Below, in pieces: positions 9,905-21,748 of a stretch of DNA of 64,000 nucleotides. This DNA comes from Bipolaris cookei (taxonomy: Eukaryota; Ascomycota; Dothideomycetes; Pleosporales; Pleosporaceae). Below the pieces are notes generated by a model. The model was given only the letters and a program-made list of their open reading frames with translations, made no database searches and had not been told where the DNA came from. The position numbers and the translations under genes were made by a program. The stretch covers positions 62,001-126,000 of the forward strand of contig NRSV01000067.1 in assembly GCA_002286855.1 (NCBI GenBank). Direction: 5' to 3'. Each line of letters starts with the position of its first letter. Position 1 is the first letter of the stretch.

Positions 9905-12007
9905 CTACTCGCCGTTTCCATTTGCGCTCTCCTCGCTTTCCTTGCTTGCAGCCTGCGCAGCTTTTGCCATCTTCCATTTCTGTGCGTTCGCCAGGAGTTT
10001 TGCCAAATTCGCTGCGCTCTCGTCATCCGCAGGGAACACATAGTCCACATACTCTTCAAAGCTGTCGTCATCCAGCTTTCTCCTCTTCTTGACCTTGCGT
10101 GGCATTTGTTTCTCAATCTTCTCCTTGTCCTCTGGACTACCGTGGACGTCTTCAAATGACTTCCAGACGGTAAGTAGAGCCACACGATCTTCCTTGAGAT
10201 CGCGCTCCTTGAGGCGCGTGTGCGCACGCTTGAAGATTTCCCGTGCACGAGCCTTGGCGGCATCGCTGATGGTTTCGTCGTCCTCAGGCGCAGATTCGTC
10301 AGGGACTCCGAGCTCAAATTGTGCCCATGAAGTCCATACCTTGACATGGTCCGTCTTCTGCAGAAGACGTTCATAGAGTGCACGTGTGCGATCATACTCG
10401 CCCTCACCTTCTTCAAAGTCAATGTAGGCTTTCCAGAGAAGCTCGGGCATGTCTAGTTGTTGCTCCTCAACAGCAAGCTCAAAGATGGCTCGCGCACGAT
10501 CGAGGTCGTCCAGACCTCGTTCCAATTCAGCAAACTTGATCCAGGTCTGGCAGTTCGACCCGTTCCATTCAATATACTTGGTGTAGAGCTGCCGGCAGCG
10601 GTTGAACTCAAAGAGCTTCATTTCAAGTTCAATGTATCCTTTGAAGAGCTTGTCTTTCGGGCACATGCCCAAGCTTTGGCCCAGGAGCTTGCGTGCAGCG
10701 GTAAGCTGGCCTTGTCTTACCTCAAAATGGGCAAACATTAGCCAGACCTTTGCAAATGTGAAGCGCTTGTGTGGAAGTAAACGGATACACTCCTGGTATA
10801 TTTGGCGTGTTCGTTCAATGTCATGTGAAACAGTCTCTTCATAGACGGCGTAGAACAACCAAAGGTAGATGTACCTTCTCCAGTGTCGCTTTTCTTGTGT
10901 TGGTGGTATTTGTGCAATCGCTCGCTCGTAAATGTCGCGAACTCGGTCTTGGTTGCCAGATGTCTCTTCCAGCCGTGCAAAATCGATCCATGCATCGTAG
11001 TTCTTGGGATTCTCCTTGATCTGTTCTTCGTAATGCACTCGTCGTTTTGACAAGACAACATCCTCAATGCCATCTCGGTCTCCGTATTGCTTCTCGAAAG
11101 TTGTAAAGGCCTTGTGCAGGTTGACTGACTTCGACCGGGGCATACGGTCGAGGGCAAACTTGTAGATGGCCCTGGCTCGTTCCAGTTCCTTCAACCTCGC
11201 TTCGAACTTGGCGTATGCCATGAAGAGCTTCTCGTCCATGAACTCATCGCCAAGTGTGGTGACAGCAGTACCGTAGACGTCGCGCACGAGGTCGCTCGTG
11301 CCATGCTCCTCCTCGAACTTGGCCCATTTGATCCACTACACAATGTTAGTTGCTGAATCGCAGCATTTGAAAGGTAGACTTGCATTCTTTGGTTCTGGAT
11401 GAACGACAGTAAACCTTTCAAAGATAGCACGGCATCTCTCGAACTCGCCGTGTCTCTTTTCCAGCTTAATGTACGAACTCCAGGCCGCCTCATCCGGCTC
11501 CCACTGCATCCAGCGTTCAAAGACGGACCGAGCACCATCAATGTTGCCAAGGGTCTCCTCCATATAGACGTACTTGTACCATATCTTGTCGACTCGTGGG
11601 AGGATGGTGACAGCACGGTCAAGGAGGTTGCGCGCATGCTGAATGTTTCGATGCTTCATTTCGGAGTCGATATAACGAAGCCATAGCGCGACAGACGTCG
11701 AATCAACATCGAGGGCTCGTTCAAAAATTGATCGCGCGCGCCTGAACTCCTTCTGTTCCAGCTCCCAGGCAGCATAGCGCATCCAGTTGTTCATGTTGAT
11801 ACGATTCCGGCGCACATAGTCTTCAAACTCCTTTCTTTTCCTGCCCTGGAATTCATGCAATTCCTCCATATCAGCGAATCGCTGCGTGGGCGCCTTGAGC
11901 TTCTCATCTTGACGGTCGACGGCTTCACGCAGAAGCTGTTCTGCAGAAATCTGGATGGGAGCGGCGGCCTTGTTCTTGACCCGTGGCGGTCCTCGTGAAG
12001 CCTCCAT
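9905..12007 (-). CDS. CLF1: Pre-mRNA-splicing factor Clf1 (crooked-neck/Syf3), HAT repeats
   Basis: Scaffold protein of the Prp19 (NineTeen) complex in the spliceosome. Two exons, 12007-11384 and 11335-9905, give 684 residues, matching the family length. The protein is an array of HAT half-TPR repeats; repeated signatures such as WMRYAAWELEQ, WLRYIDSEMKHR, WIKWAKFEEE, WIDFARLEE and WIKFAELE recur about every 34 residues from residue 60 on. The N-terminus has the family's RVKNKAAAPIQISAEQLLREA block. The C-terminus ends in a Lys/Arg-rich patch and acidic segment. The 48-base intron (11383-11336) begins with GCAAGT, not GT: only this joins KN to WIKW in frame, and it has a CTAAC branch site before TGTAG. 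It is transcribed divergently from PRP31, another splicing factor. Confidence 0.95.
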
Positions 12008-12598
12008 GATGAAGGATGGAGTATGACGTTTTCGTATGTATGAAGTGATTCGATGGGACGAATGAGATGGTGAGGAAAGACGCCACGCGAGTCGTATGTA
12101 GCTGCGAAAGTGGTTGCGACTGGGGAAGGTTGGGTGAGAAAGTTGGAGACGCTCGGATCAGATGGCCGGCAATCCAGCGTGGAAACGCGCACAGTATTAC
12201 CACGACTCGAAGGCTGAACAACTGCGACAGGAGTAGTGCGTATGGAAAGCAGTGTTGCACGGCGATTGACCCTTTTGTCAGGCCTTGCAAAAGTTAAGAA
12301 CGCGACTGCTTCGCGCAACTTTTGGCCGCGCCGCGCCAAGCAACTAGCATCCTCAGTTTCACGTCACTGCCATCGCAATTCCTCCATCACCCACGACACA
12401 ACACTTTGCCTTGCCCATACTCAACTCGACCGGCGGCCAATATAAGGCGACAGGTACGTATAATACTGCGCGCTGCCGAATCCAGCACTCAACCAAACTT
12501 TACTAGGAGGGTAACCTCCGGCCGCCGTCGCGACTGCCTCCATCTTGCGCCCGTTCTCCAATCTCGAACACTGAGCCCTCTACATCACACTAAGCACC
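12008..12598. promoter_or_regulatory. Bidirectional promoter between CLF1 and PRP31
   Basis: A 591-base gap separates the two divergent start codons. It must contain both promoters and 5' leaders. No TATA box or other classical element stands out; a pyrimidine-rich stretch with several CAAC/CATC runs precedes PRP31. Confidence 0.6.
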
Positions 12599-14242
12599 AT
12601 GGCTACTCTGGAACAAGAACTTCTGGCCGACTTCGCCGACAGCGGAGACGAAGACATTCAGGACTTGGAGAATGACTTTGCAGACGGAGACAACGGGGAC
12701 GATGATGACATGGTAGATGAGGAGGCGGAGTACAGGGCCAAGGAGAAAAAGGACAACAAGGGACCTACAGATATACGATCGGCTCAGCAACTCAAAGCAA
12801 ACCTAGAATCGGTGCTTGCACGTATCGAGGAAACCAAGGATCAGATGGATGTGGTGGATGGCGAATCTTTTGAAGACTCCCCAGAATACAAGCTCCTCAC
12901 CGAAGCCAACGAATTCTCTACCCAAATTGATGGCGAAATCGCTGCCGTTCACAAGTTTATCAGAGATCACTATTCGGCCTTCTTCCCGCATTTGGAAGAC
13001 CTGATCAAAAATCCCGTCGTCTACGCGAGAGCATGTTTGGTCATTGGTGGCGGGCCTTTGAAGGATATCAAAACCATTACGCCCCAACTAAAGGCAATCG
13101 AGGGACTCGAGCCTGCCCAAGTCATGATTGTCGAGATCGAAGCCACACGAGTCGAAGGAAGACTTCTTGATGAGGCCGAGCTGAACCTGATAAGAAACGC
13201 CTGCCATCTCCTGCTCGAGTTGAACGCCGCAAAGTCCAAGATTTTGGGCTTCGTCGAGTCGCGAACTGAGGTGTTTTGCCCCAACCTGACAGCACTTATT
13301 GGATCCCTGACAGCCGCACATCTCATTTCGTACTCTGGAGGTATCTCCAATTTGGCCAAGACACCTGCTTGCAATATTGCGCCTTTGGGTTCGACCAAAG
13401 TGTCAGGCGCCACTGTCGGTCTTTCCAACATTGGTTTGAGACACGAAGGTTACCTCTATCACAGCGAAATTATCCAGAATCAGAGGCCCGATCTTCGAAA
13501 ACAGGCGCTGCGCATTGTGTCGGCCAAGGTGATACTGGCTGCTCGCGTAGACGCCCACTCGAGTTCACGCAATGCAGACATTGGCATGGATCTGAGGAGA
13601 GAATGCGAACGCCGGTTGGACAAGCTAACTGAGCTGCCTGCAAACCAAAAGGGTCAGAGAGCGCTTCCCGTGCCGGACGAAAAGCCGTCACGCAAGCGTG
13701 GTGGAAGACGTGCGAGAAAGGCCAAGGAAGCAACTGCCATGACGGAAATTCGAAAAGCGCAAAACAGGATGACGTTTGGCAAGGAAGAGAAGGAGGTAGG
13801 CTATGGAGACTCGGTCAAGGGCATGGGCATGATTGGAGCTACCGACACGGGACGGCTGCGTGCGCAGCAAATCGACCCCAAGACGCGTGCCAAACTCAGC
13901 AAGAAGAACCCTGGCTGGGGCGGAGACACGACGCTTGGCATGGCATCGTCGCTCAAGGGCTTTGGGGCGGGCGGCACAGCGACGAGTCTGCGGGCTCAAG
14001 GGCTGCGGACAGGCGGCGTGGGCCTTGGTGGCACAGGAACAAGTTCGATTGCATTTACCCCTGTGCAGGGTCTGGAGTTGGTGGATCCAAAGGCACGCGA
14101 GGAGATGCAGCGCAAGAGGAAGGCAGAAGACGATCGGTGGTTCAAGGGTGGTTCTTTTACGCAGCTTAACGGCAGCTCCAAGGTGGATGCTGGAGGCTTC
14201 AAGGTGCCTGCGCTGCCGAACAAGAAGCCAAAGGCCGAGTGA
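12599..14242 (+). CDS. PRP31: U4/U6 snRNP factor Prp31
   Basis: Binds the U4 snRNA k-turn with Snu13/15.5K and bridges U4/U6 to U5 in the tri-snRNP. It is an intronless gene of 547 residues, starting after CACC at ATG 12599. An acidic N-terminus (residues 1-45) is followed by the coiled NOSIC region and the Nop domain, seen in FCPNLTALIGSLTAAHLIS, LAKTPACNIAPLG and LYHSEIIQ, then AKVILAARVDA. The Prp31 C-terminal domain follows, with the Lys/Arg-rich RKRGGRRARKAKEA segment (nuclear localisation), the QNRMTFG block and a Gly-rich tail. The length is slightly longer than the human protein (499 residues). Confidence 0.95.
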   Translation: MATLEQELLADFADSGDEDIQDLENDFADGDNGDDDDMVDEEAEYRAKEKKDNKGPTDIRSAQQLKANLESVLARIEETKDQMDVVDGESFEDSPEYKLLTEANEFSTQIDGEIAAVHKFIRDHYSAFFPHLEDLIKNPVVYARACLVIGGGPLKDIKTITPQLKAIEGLEPAQVMIVEIEATRVEGRLLDEAELNLIRNACHLLLELNAAKSKILGFVESRTEVFCPNLTALIGSLTAAHLISYSGGISNLAKTPACNIAPLGSTKVSGATVGLSNIGLRHEGYLYHSEIIQNQRPDLRKQALRIVSAKVILAARVDAHSSSRNADIGMDLRRECERRLDKLTELPANQKGQRALPVPDEKPSRKRGGRRARKAKEATAMTEIRKAQNRMTFGKEEKEVGYGDSVKGMGMIGATDTGRLRAQQIDPKTRAKLSKKNPGWGGDTTLGMASSLKGFGAGGTATSLRAQGLRTGGVGLGGTGTSSIAFTPVQGLELVDPKAREEMQRKRKAEDDRWFKGGSFTQLNGSSKVDAGGFKVPALPNKKPKAE

Positions 14243-17200
14243 GCGTGGCTTGTAGTAGAGGTATCATGGCCATGGCACAGGCACGTATTTTGGATTCTAT
14301 TGTCATTGCATTTCAGCAGGATAGTTTGTGCATCATGGGGCGTTTATCTCTTTTTCCTTTCTTTTTATTAGGAGGAAATGGTGAGTGAGTGGACCTTTTG
14401 TTCATCTTGGAATTTGGGAAAAGTTCAAGAAAGAATAAAGAAGATTTTAGTTTTTCGCCAATAGCGGTCAAAATCTTGCCTTGTTGTCTTTGCAGGGTTC
14501 GCACCTTGATAACTTGATGCATGTAGAATTGCATCGTGTTTAGAGATGGAATTCGCAATCAGAGTATTTTATTGCGAGAGAGGGAGAGAGAGGGAGAGAG
14601 AGGGAGAGAGGGAGAGAGGGAGAGAAGACGTGTGAGAGACGGAGAAAGGTATAGTGTTCGCAAAGCGTCGTCGTGTTAAATATGCCAATCATGAACGCTA
14701 ATATGCTACCTTATTGCCTGTATTTTTTTTAGAATTATTATGAATAGAAATGCGTCGCACGCTTTAAAGTCGGCTGTCAAGCTCAAAAAAGGTCCAGTCC
14801 AGTCCGTTCGCGAGGGCCCGTAGCGTGAACACGTTCAGGGTCTTTGCGATGCAGATAGGTAGGCAGGCAGAAGTAGTGCAGATACGGGCTTGCGCAGAAA
14901 ACCAAAACAGGAAAGCGGCTAATAAAGAACGTAGTGTGAATGTAGTGATTAATGCAGAGTTTATTAGCGCAAATAGAAGGGTAGAGTTTTGTTGTGATGA
15001 TTATTTTTCTTGTTGTCGTTGTGCAGGGACAAAGGTGGGCGACGCATGAGGTAACCAGTGCCCTGGAGCCGAAATGGGTTTCTTGGGAGCTGAGTCGTTC
15101 ATCAGCAGTTTATTGCGACCCAAGGCTTGCCCGAGCGCACGGGGCGGAAGGATGATGCGCAAAGCTCACGCTCGGTTGGCGCACAACTTTGTTCGAGAAA
15201 CGTTCGATGCTTTTGGGTTGGTACTAGGGGTACCCCTGACCTCGCTTTGGCTATAATGCGATAAACGAGATCTTGTTAGTCATTGTCTCAATTGCCCGTC
15301 GTTCGTGTCACAGCGCTGTTCTTTGTGACAGCTATGACGACGGGTGTAATCTACGAATGCGTTTTGCGCGGCTGTTGTCGGATAGGGGCCAGACAAGGAG
15401 ATCGGAGGAGGGGGGGAAGGCTGCAATCCTTTCTCTCCTTGTGGTTGCACCGGACCTTGCACACAATTACGGCAGCCGTTTGCGCGCGCGCATGGTCAGC
15501 CCTAAGAGCAGGCAGGGTCTTTTTGCTGTGCAACGCAGCATGTTGCGGTGCTACCAAAAAGCAAAAAGCAGCGCCCTCTTTGCTGCTGGGGGGCTGGGCA
15601 AGTCTCCAGTAGAAATTTTGACACGTGTTGATGATGTCTGGGTGGCAGGACCAGGAGGTTCCAGTTGATGCAGCAGCTACAGATTGGTCACACTGTCTGG
15701 CGTCAGGCCACGACTCAGCCCCAAGGTATGGTGATTTTACCCGCCGATAGTCCGTGGGATAGCACCGACTGTCTTCTGACGCAGCGTCACGGCAGGCTGG
15801 CAGCGGGGGGCTATGAGACGTTGCGGATAAATGTCGAGAGAGATTGACCATTGAAGCAACAGAGGGTCTGTCAGCACCCTCTTTACGGATGATGATGACG
15901 GGGCGCCACTGAGAAGGGAAAGCGGGCCGGCCATGCAGTGGACCAGTGCGAGGGCGGCGGTGGCCAATGGGGCGGCAGGGACAGGCAGCCAGCGCACCAC
16001 TTGTCACGACGGGTGGCTACGTCATGTGTCGGGAGGCCCTCGCATGGGCACGAGGAGGGGGCTCTCGTCGAAACAATGCTGGTAGGGCAGAGTAAGTAGA
16101 GTAAGTTGAATCGGGTAATGGCGATGGTCGGCTAGCCGTGGACCCAAAGTATGTAGGGTGTGAGCAAGGGCAGGATGGTGCAGCGGGTTGCAGTCATGGC
16201 GCATGAGCAAGCCACGGTGGGCAAGCATGTCGACCCAGGGCAGGACTCTAACGTAGGAGGAACAGAGTGACATGTATGCATTGACGAGGCGGGACGAAGC
16301 GAGTGTGAGTGTGGCAGAGACAGGGGAGCGTGAATGGATAAGGAAATGGGCAATCGAGCTCAATGGCCCAGTTTGCCCATGCGGGTGGCCAGCAGATGGA
16401 TGGATGGACGGATGCAAAGACAACGCCAGGCCACGACACGACCCAAGGGCGGCAGCGAGGCGGGCGGCAGCCGGTGGGACTTTTCGGGCGGACACGTGAC
16501 TGGGCCGGAAGCGGGCTAGCGCGCCGCCGCCGCATTATTTTATTTTTTGCGAGAGCGGTGTCGAGGCTGCGACGCTCCACCTGCTGCTTTTCATTCGGTG
16601 GCCAGGAGCCCAGTCGACTTGATCTCCCGGGTCCTGGCGCGGTATTTGCTCTGCTACAGCCCGCCCGCCAGCCAATAGCCCGCTGTGTTGCTTTGTGTGG
16701 ACGCAGACGTGTAGACAACACGAGCATTACTCGCACTCGACTCGCCGCGGCCGACTGCCCTGCACGCACTCGCTCAGCAGTACACACCTAGCAGCCCTCA
16801 GTAGCCAGGCGAGGCGTTAGTACCGCCCGTAACCCTGCTCGCTACCTTCCGCTCAAGCGAGTCCTCGCTTCGCCTGTAAGTCCCAAGACGTCCCCCGTTC
16901 CCTCGCCCATCCGCTCCCAAGCCGCCGTGCCCTGCCACACGCGCCGCCCTCAGTTACCTTCTAAAGGCGGCTAGCCCCCCTTTGCCACCCTCCGAGGCTT
17001 CTCGGGCCTGCTGCTGGGAGCGGTCGCCGTCGCTGTCCGGAGCTGCGGTCGCCGTCGCTGTCGCTGCGGTCGCTGTCGCTTTTGTCGTCGTCTAGGTCGT
17101 CGTCGTCGTTGCTGTCATCGTCACTCTCCGTCGGCGCGCAGCCCCTCGTTCCGCCGGGCGCCTCTTGACCGAGTGTTGTGCCTAGTCTACGCATACTATT

Positions 17201-17584
17201 CCCTGGCCCACCCTGCCTGCTGCACCCACCCCCCCCCTAGTCGCCTCTAGCCAGCTCTTGCTGCCTGCCTGCAAAGTCACTCGCCAATGCGTTAATCTAT
17301 ACCGCAGTCGTCCTGTCCCTCATCCTGTCCGCCGTCCCAGCGCGCAGTCTACCAGTGCGCCAGCCCGCCGTCCTCGAACCGAGCGGCCAGGCCCCTGCCA
17401 GCGGGTCAAAACGCCCTCGCCAACTCAGCTAATCCCAGTTCCTTGCCTGGCTTGCCGTCCCTCTTCCATCTGCGTTTGCCTCAAGCTTTCTAGCGCCTGC
17501 GTGCCCTCAAACTCAACCGCCGACGTGAGTTGTGCTCGTGTCTGTCTGTTGTTGCGCCCAGGCGGCCCTGTCCACTGCTAGCCC
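14243..17584. other. Long GC-rich intergenic region and regulator 5' leader
   Basis: About 3.3 kb with no credible gene. It starts with the PRP31 3'UTR and a GAGAGAGG microsatellite, then AT-rich sequence to about 15.0 kb. From about 15.4 kb it is GC-rich with many overlapping open frames on both strands, a sign of composition rather than coding. The stretch 16.8-17.58 kb is pyrimidine-rich and contains donor-like GTAAGT at 16876, consistent with a long leader, possibly spliced, for the Zn2Cys6 gene. Long upstream regions are common for fungal regulators. Confidence 0.5.
14575..14625. repeat. GAGAGAGG microsatellite
   Basis: Purine tract of repeated GAGAGAGG/GAGAGG units downstream of PRP31. 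Confidence 0.9.
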
Positions 17585-19829
17585 ATGTCGCACGACTTTT
17601 CCTCCCAGATCAACTCAGCGCCATATTCGCCCGCGTCATCGCACTTTTCCCACCAAAGCATGGCCGATCCCAATGTGCAGCAGCAGTCGCGACAGCAGAC
17701 CGTCGCCTATCCCTCACCGCACTCATACCCGTCGCCTTCGATGCAGCCCACCTACACCTACCCGCCGCCCCAAGGCCAGCAAACCAGCGAGGCCTATCGC
17801 AGTTCTCCCCAGGGCTCAAACATGTCGCTGCCGCCCCTCAACCTGCCGCCAATCCGTCTGCAGGACGGCCAGCAACCGCAGGCGCAACCCCAACCAGCCC
17901 AGCAGCCCATGGGCTCACCACTCCCACCACCGCAACACGGTATGCCGCAATACTATCCGCACCCAACTCATGCGCAGCCCGGACAGCCCATGATGGCCAA
18001 CATGGGCCCCCAATTCAATGCCATGCGATACCAGCTGCCGCCCCAGGGCGACCAGAGAGTGCTCTCTGGAGGTCGCCACAAGAAGGAGATCAAGCGCCGC
18101 ACAAAGACTGGTTGTCTGACCTGTCGCAAACGAAGAATCAAGGTAAGTGAGAACAGACGTCAATGGTACGCGATAGTCGACGCGACGCGAGGTCAGAAGA
18201 GGAGCTATTGCCATGTCGCTTGCTTAACCGAGCGAGAAACCCAAACTACTCTAACCCGGACCTCGCGCATCGTAAAGCGAGAACCGCCGTGGTCTGCAGC
18301 AACCCATTGCAAAAGTAGCGCGCACACTGCTCGACTGTCGCAATTTGTGTGTAGTTGCGGTGCGGGTCTTGTTTTGCGCCCATTGCGACATTTTTTTTCG
18401 TGTTCCTCCCCTACCGCCCACCTGCCAACATCAAACTTTGACCTGCACATGTGCTAATCAAGAGTTGGATAGTGCGACGAAGCGCATCCCATGTGTAGGA
18501 ATTGCCAAAAGAGTAAGCGCGAGTGTCTTGGCTACGATCCGATATTCAAGCAACAGTCTGGCCCGGCTCAGATACAACCTGCCCCCAACGCTGTGCCTGC
18601 CTCTCAAGCAACCAACGCACCCCCCGCGCCTGCACCGCCAACTTCAGCGTACAGCCAGAGCCCCGTGCCCCAAGGTTACGCGCCTGCCTCTTCGGCTGGC
18701 TACGCAAGCGCCGCACCTGCGACGAGCGGGGAACACCAGCCAGCCAGCTTCCACGCTATAGACCCTGCACTTGCCCAGGCAGACCCTGCCCTGCAGTCGA
18801 CCCAGCACTACAACGGCGGCCACGCTATGGATCCTGCTATGAGGGGTCCTCCTGGCTCCAACGCCTACCCGCCTCCACCAGAGCCGCTCAAAGGTTGGTC
18901 GACTCTCTCTTTCCTCTCATGGATTCGCACTGACACGCAGCCCAGGCAAGCGCCTCCACATTACCGACATCTTTGGAATATGTAACCACAGCCCTCCGGA
19001 AGTCCCCCCTCGCACCTCGCCTGTGCCCCGTGAGATTGACGACGAGTTTAGTCGCATCTTCATCAATGACTACTGCCAGGGGCTGGACCTTGTTCTCGAG
19101 ACCACATGGTTCTCTACAGAAAGCAATGCGCTCAATAGAGTCTTCAGCGACCGGTCGCTGCACGAAGAGGCCGCTTACTTTACCGAGACCATCAAGTACA
19201 AGGCATCCGACACAGACATGACTGGCGTCTTTAGTCAGGAAGCCCGTCTGCTGTGGCACCTGCTGGGAACTTCTAAACACAACCCACCACCAGCCAATGG
19301 TGCAACCTCGGAGAGCGACGACTTCTCATTACGAGAAGCCCGAGCCCGCTTTGACGTTCTTGAGGCTCTTTTGACCAACCAGAACCTTGCACCCAACCCT
19401 CTGCGCGAACTCACCTACCCTGCCAACCTCGATGACGAAACCAGGATGCAAGTGGATTTCTGGATCCACTTGGGTGACTTTGTGCAATACTCAGACTCGG
19501 ACACTGCGCCTCCCGGAGCTGCCGATAACGCTCTTGCTGTAATACGTGGTGTGTTGCGCATGCACGAAGTGCGAGACGCAATCTACTCGATTGCCATTGC
19601 GCGTCACTATGGCAGTCGAATTGGTGGTTTCCCCAACGCCTTACCAGCTCCCGTGAACCAAGCTCCGGAAAGTGACTTGAACAAGCTTCTTGTTGCCATG
19701 TCTTTTATTAGTCACGAGAGCCGTGCTGCAAGTCAGCAGGTTCTTGCACGCATTTGCGATATGGCCATGTTCTCATGGACTGCCTCACGAATGCCCTCGG
19801 GCCATCAGCCGGGAGGCTTTCCACAATGA
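17585..19829 (+). CDS. Zn2Cys6 fungal transcription factor
   Basis: A sequence-specific DNA-binding regulator in the nucleus; target genes unknown. Model: exons 17585-18142, 18473-18893 and 18946-19829 give 620 residues. The N-terminal 165 residues are Gln/Pro/Ser/Tyr-rich and disordered. The basic patch KKEIKRRTKTG leads into the binuclear cluster: Cys177, 180, 187, 194, 197 and 204 with spacing 2-6-6-2-6, the intact family pattern. The first intron (330 bases, long for this window) falls inside the cluster, between Lys186 and Cys187. A second Gln/Pro/Ala-rich linker follows to about 325, then GKRLHITDIFGIC and a helical C-terminal domain (about 345-600) that looks like a fungal-specific regulatory domain. 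The second intron (18894-18945, 52 bases) is fixed by frame into GKRLH. It is not part of a metabolic cluster; its neighbours are housekeeping genes. Confidence 0.88.
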
Positions 19830-20992
19830 CGACCATCCGGTGTAGTCTGAAAGTTATGAGGCAAATTTCAAAAATACAAAGGCTCTCGGCCCGTACTTTT
19901 TTTTTACCACCAATTGGAGAATTTGGTTTTCCCTTCTTGCATTTCGGAAGCGGGCGTTGCTTTCCTCTGCCATGCTACCCCAGCGTGACTTGCTATCGTT
20001 TATGATTATACTTTCAAATTTCAATACAGTCCGCCCTCCTTTACGTACGTTCACTATTTTTTTTCTTTGCATCGACCTTGCGCACGGAGCTGGTGGATTC
20101 TACAGCATTTTGGGGCAGGCATCATAAGATATACCCGGTTCAGCTCGATCGTGTCCTGTTTCTATTCCTCTTCTCCTCGGCATCTCCCCAATTGTGTGTG
20201 TGTGTGTGTGTGGGGAGGGGTAATTACCCATAATCCGTTTTTTTTCTGCTTGTTTGATGAAGGAGTGTTTTTTTACAACACCACTTACGACATGAATGAA
20301 GGGTGTTGTAATTGAAGTTATTTGACGTGGAGATTCAAAACGTACATCGTATTACCAATTTATCAAGTTTGTTTTCTTGGGAAATCAGAACATGGCGTGA
20401 TTTGTTGATGCGACTTTCTGTAGAGTTTCGGTACTCACGCCATGAAGAGTTAATTAGAGTTGAGCCGAGCCGAGCCGACTTTGTATTCGATCGATCCTGA
20501 CATAGAATAACATGTAACCATTGTCTTGTCTAGACGGTGAGCCATTAGAAGCAATAAAATCCAAAAGAAATCATCACGATCCAGACCTACGCATACTCTC
20601 TCATCCTGACAAAGCAGCAAGTGCAAGAAAGAAACAAGTAGAAAAAAAAACTTAACATCGGCATCACTACCGACTGGCCAGCATACACAACAAAACCTAC
20701 CGCCGCAAATCGTACGATTCAAACTATATGTTTACAAATACACCACATACCCCGCCTCCCTTAACCCATTCTCAGCTTACCAAACCTCCCACCCAACAAA
20801 TCAAATCAAATCCATTCACACTCCCTCTTTCTATCTCTCTCTCTCTCTCCAGGTTAGAAAAAAACGAACATGAGGGTATTACATATTCATGCGGTGCAAC
20901 GCTGAACAAAGAAAAGAGGGGAAAGGGGGGCGAGGCGCGAACATATACATGTGGTACAGATTGTTGTATATGAACGGTGGGTGCTTGTTTCT

Positions 20993-21023
<31 letters not shown>

Positions 21024-21748
21024 GTTAATGAAGTTATGAATGCATAAACAGGCGTTTAAGGGTTATATATATATATATATATTTCACAGTTTGAGTTATG
21101 TCTTTGCGTGGTATATTTGAATGATATTCTTGTGTGATTTTGCCACAATATATGTGTGTATGTGTATATACGTATATTCCCTTTTCTTTTGTACTTCGCA
21201 AGAACCAGCAGACGAAAGACCGTCGTGTTTCAATTGCGAGACGAGAACGTGAAAGATTAGTAATGACAGAAGAATAGAAAAAAAGTTGTGTGGTGAGTAT
21301 TCATTCCCCTCCTTGCAATGCCCGCTGATCACAGCCTCGATCAGATTCCCGTATCCTGCGCCTTAAACAGCAAAACAAAAAAGCGATACTAACAACCACC
21401 GTTTAGCGCTATGCAATAAGTTTCTCACCTCTTCTCTTCAAACTTAAAACTGATGATGCTTTTGATCCTCCTCCTTCCCCCTTTCTCGCCATTGCCGTGG
21501 CATTTTTGCTCTACCTCCCCTTTGCTACCCTTACCCGTGACAACGCCGATGCTAAAACAATGCTGGTGCACAAACGAAACAAAATTGTAAAAACCATGGA
21601 ACAAATTACAGTGCAAGAAACAAAAAAGTAGACCAAAAGGTTGAGGAGAGAAAAAGACAAACAAAAAAAGCGCTAGTCATGACAAAATATCATCGCTCAT
21701 AACTTCATCACAGGACCACTTTTTGCTGTTTCGAGAAAGAGGCCAATA
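19830..21748. other. Convergent intergenic region with simple repeats
   Basis: 1.9 kb between the 3' ends of the transcription factor and MDM34. It contains a (GT)n run near 20196-20211, a (CT)n run near 20836-20850, an 11-T plus 22-G homopolymer block at 20992-21024 and a (TA)n tract at 21064-21082. No coding or RNA gene recognised. Confidence 0.6.
20992..21024. repeat. Poly-T/poly-G homopolymer block
   Basis: Eleven T residues run directly into 22 consecutive G residues (21003-21024). The length of such a block is often wrong in assemblies. Confidence 0.9.

Noticed and set aside
9580..10422. 280-codon minus-strand frame
   Set aside because: It is an alternative frame inside CLF1; the 9905-11335 frame carries the HAT repeats and this one has no motif.
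15351..16007. 218-codon minus-strand frame in the GC-rich gap
   Set aside because: Overlapping open frames on both strands and random-like composition point to GC bias rather than coding.
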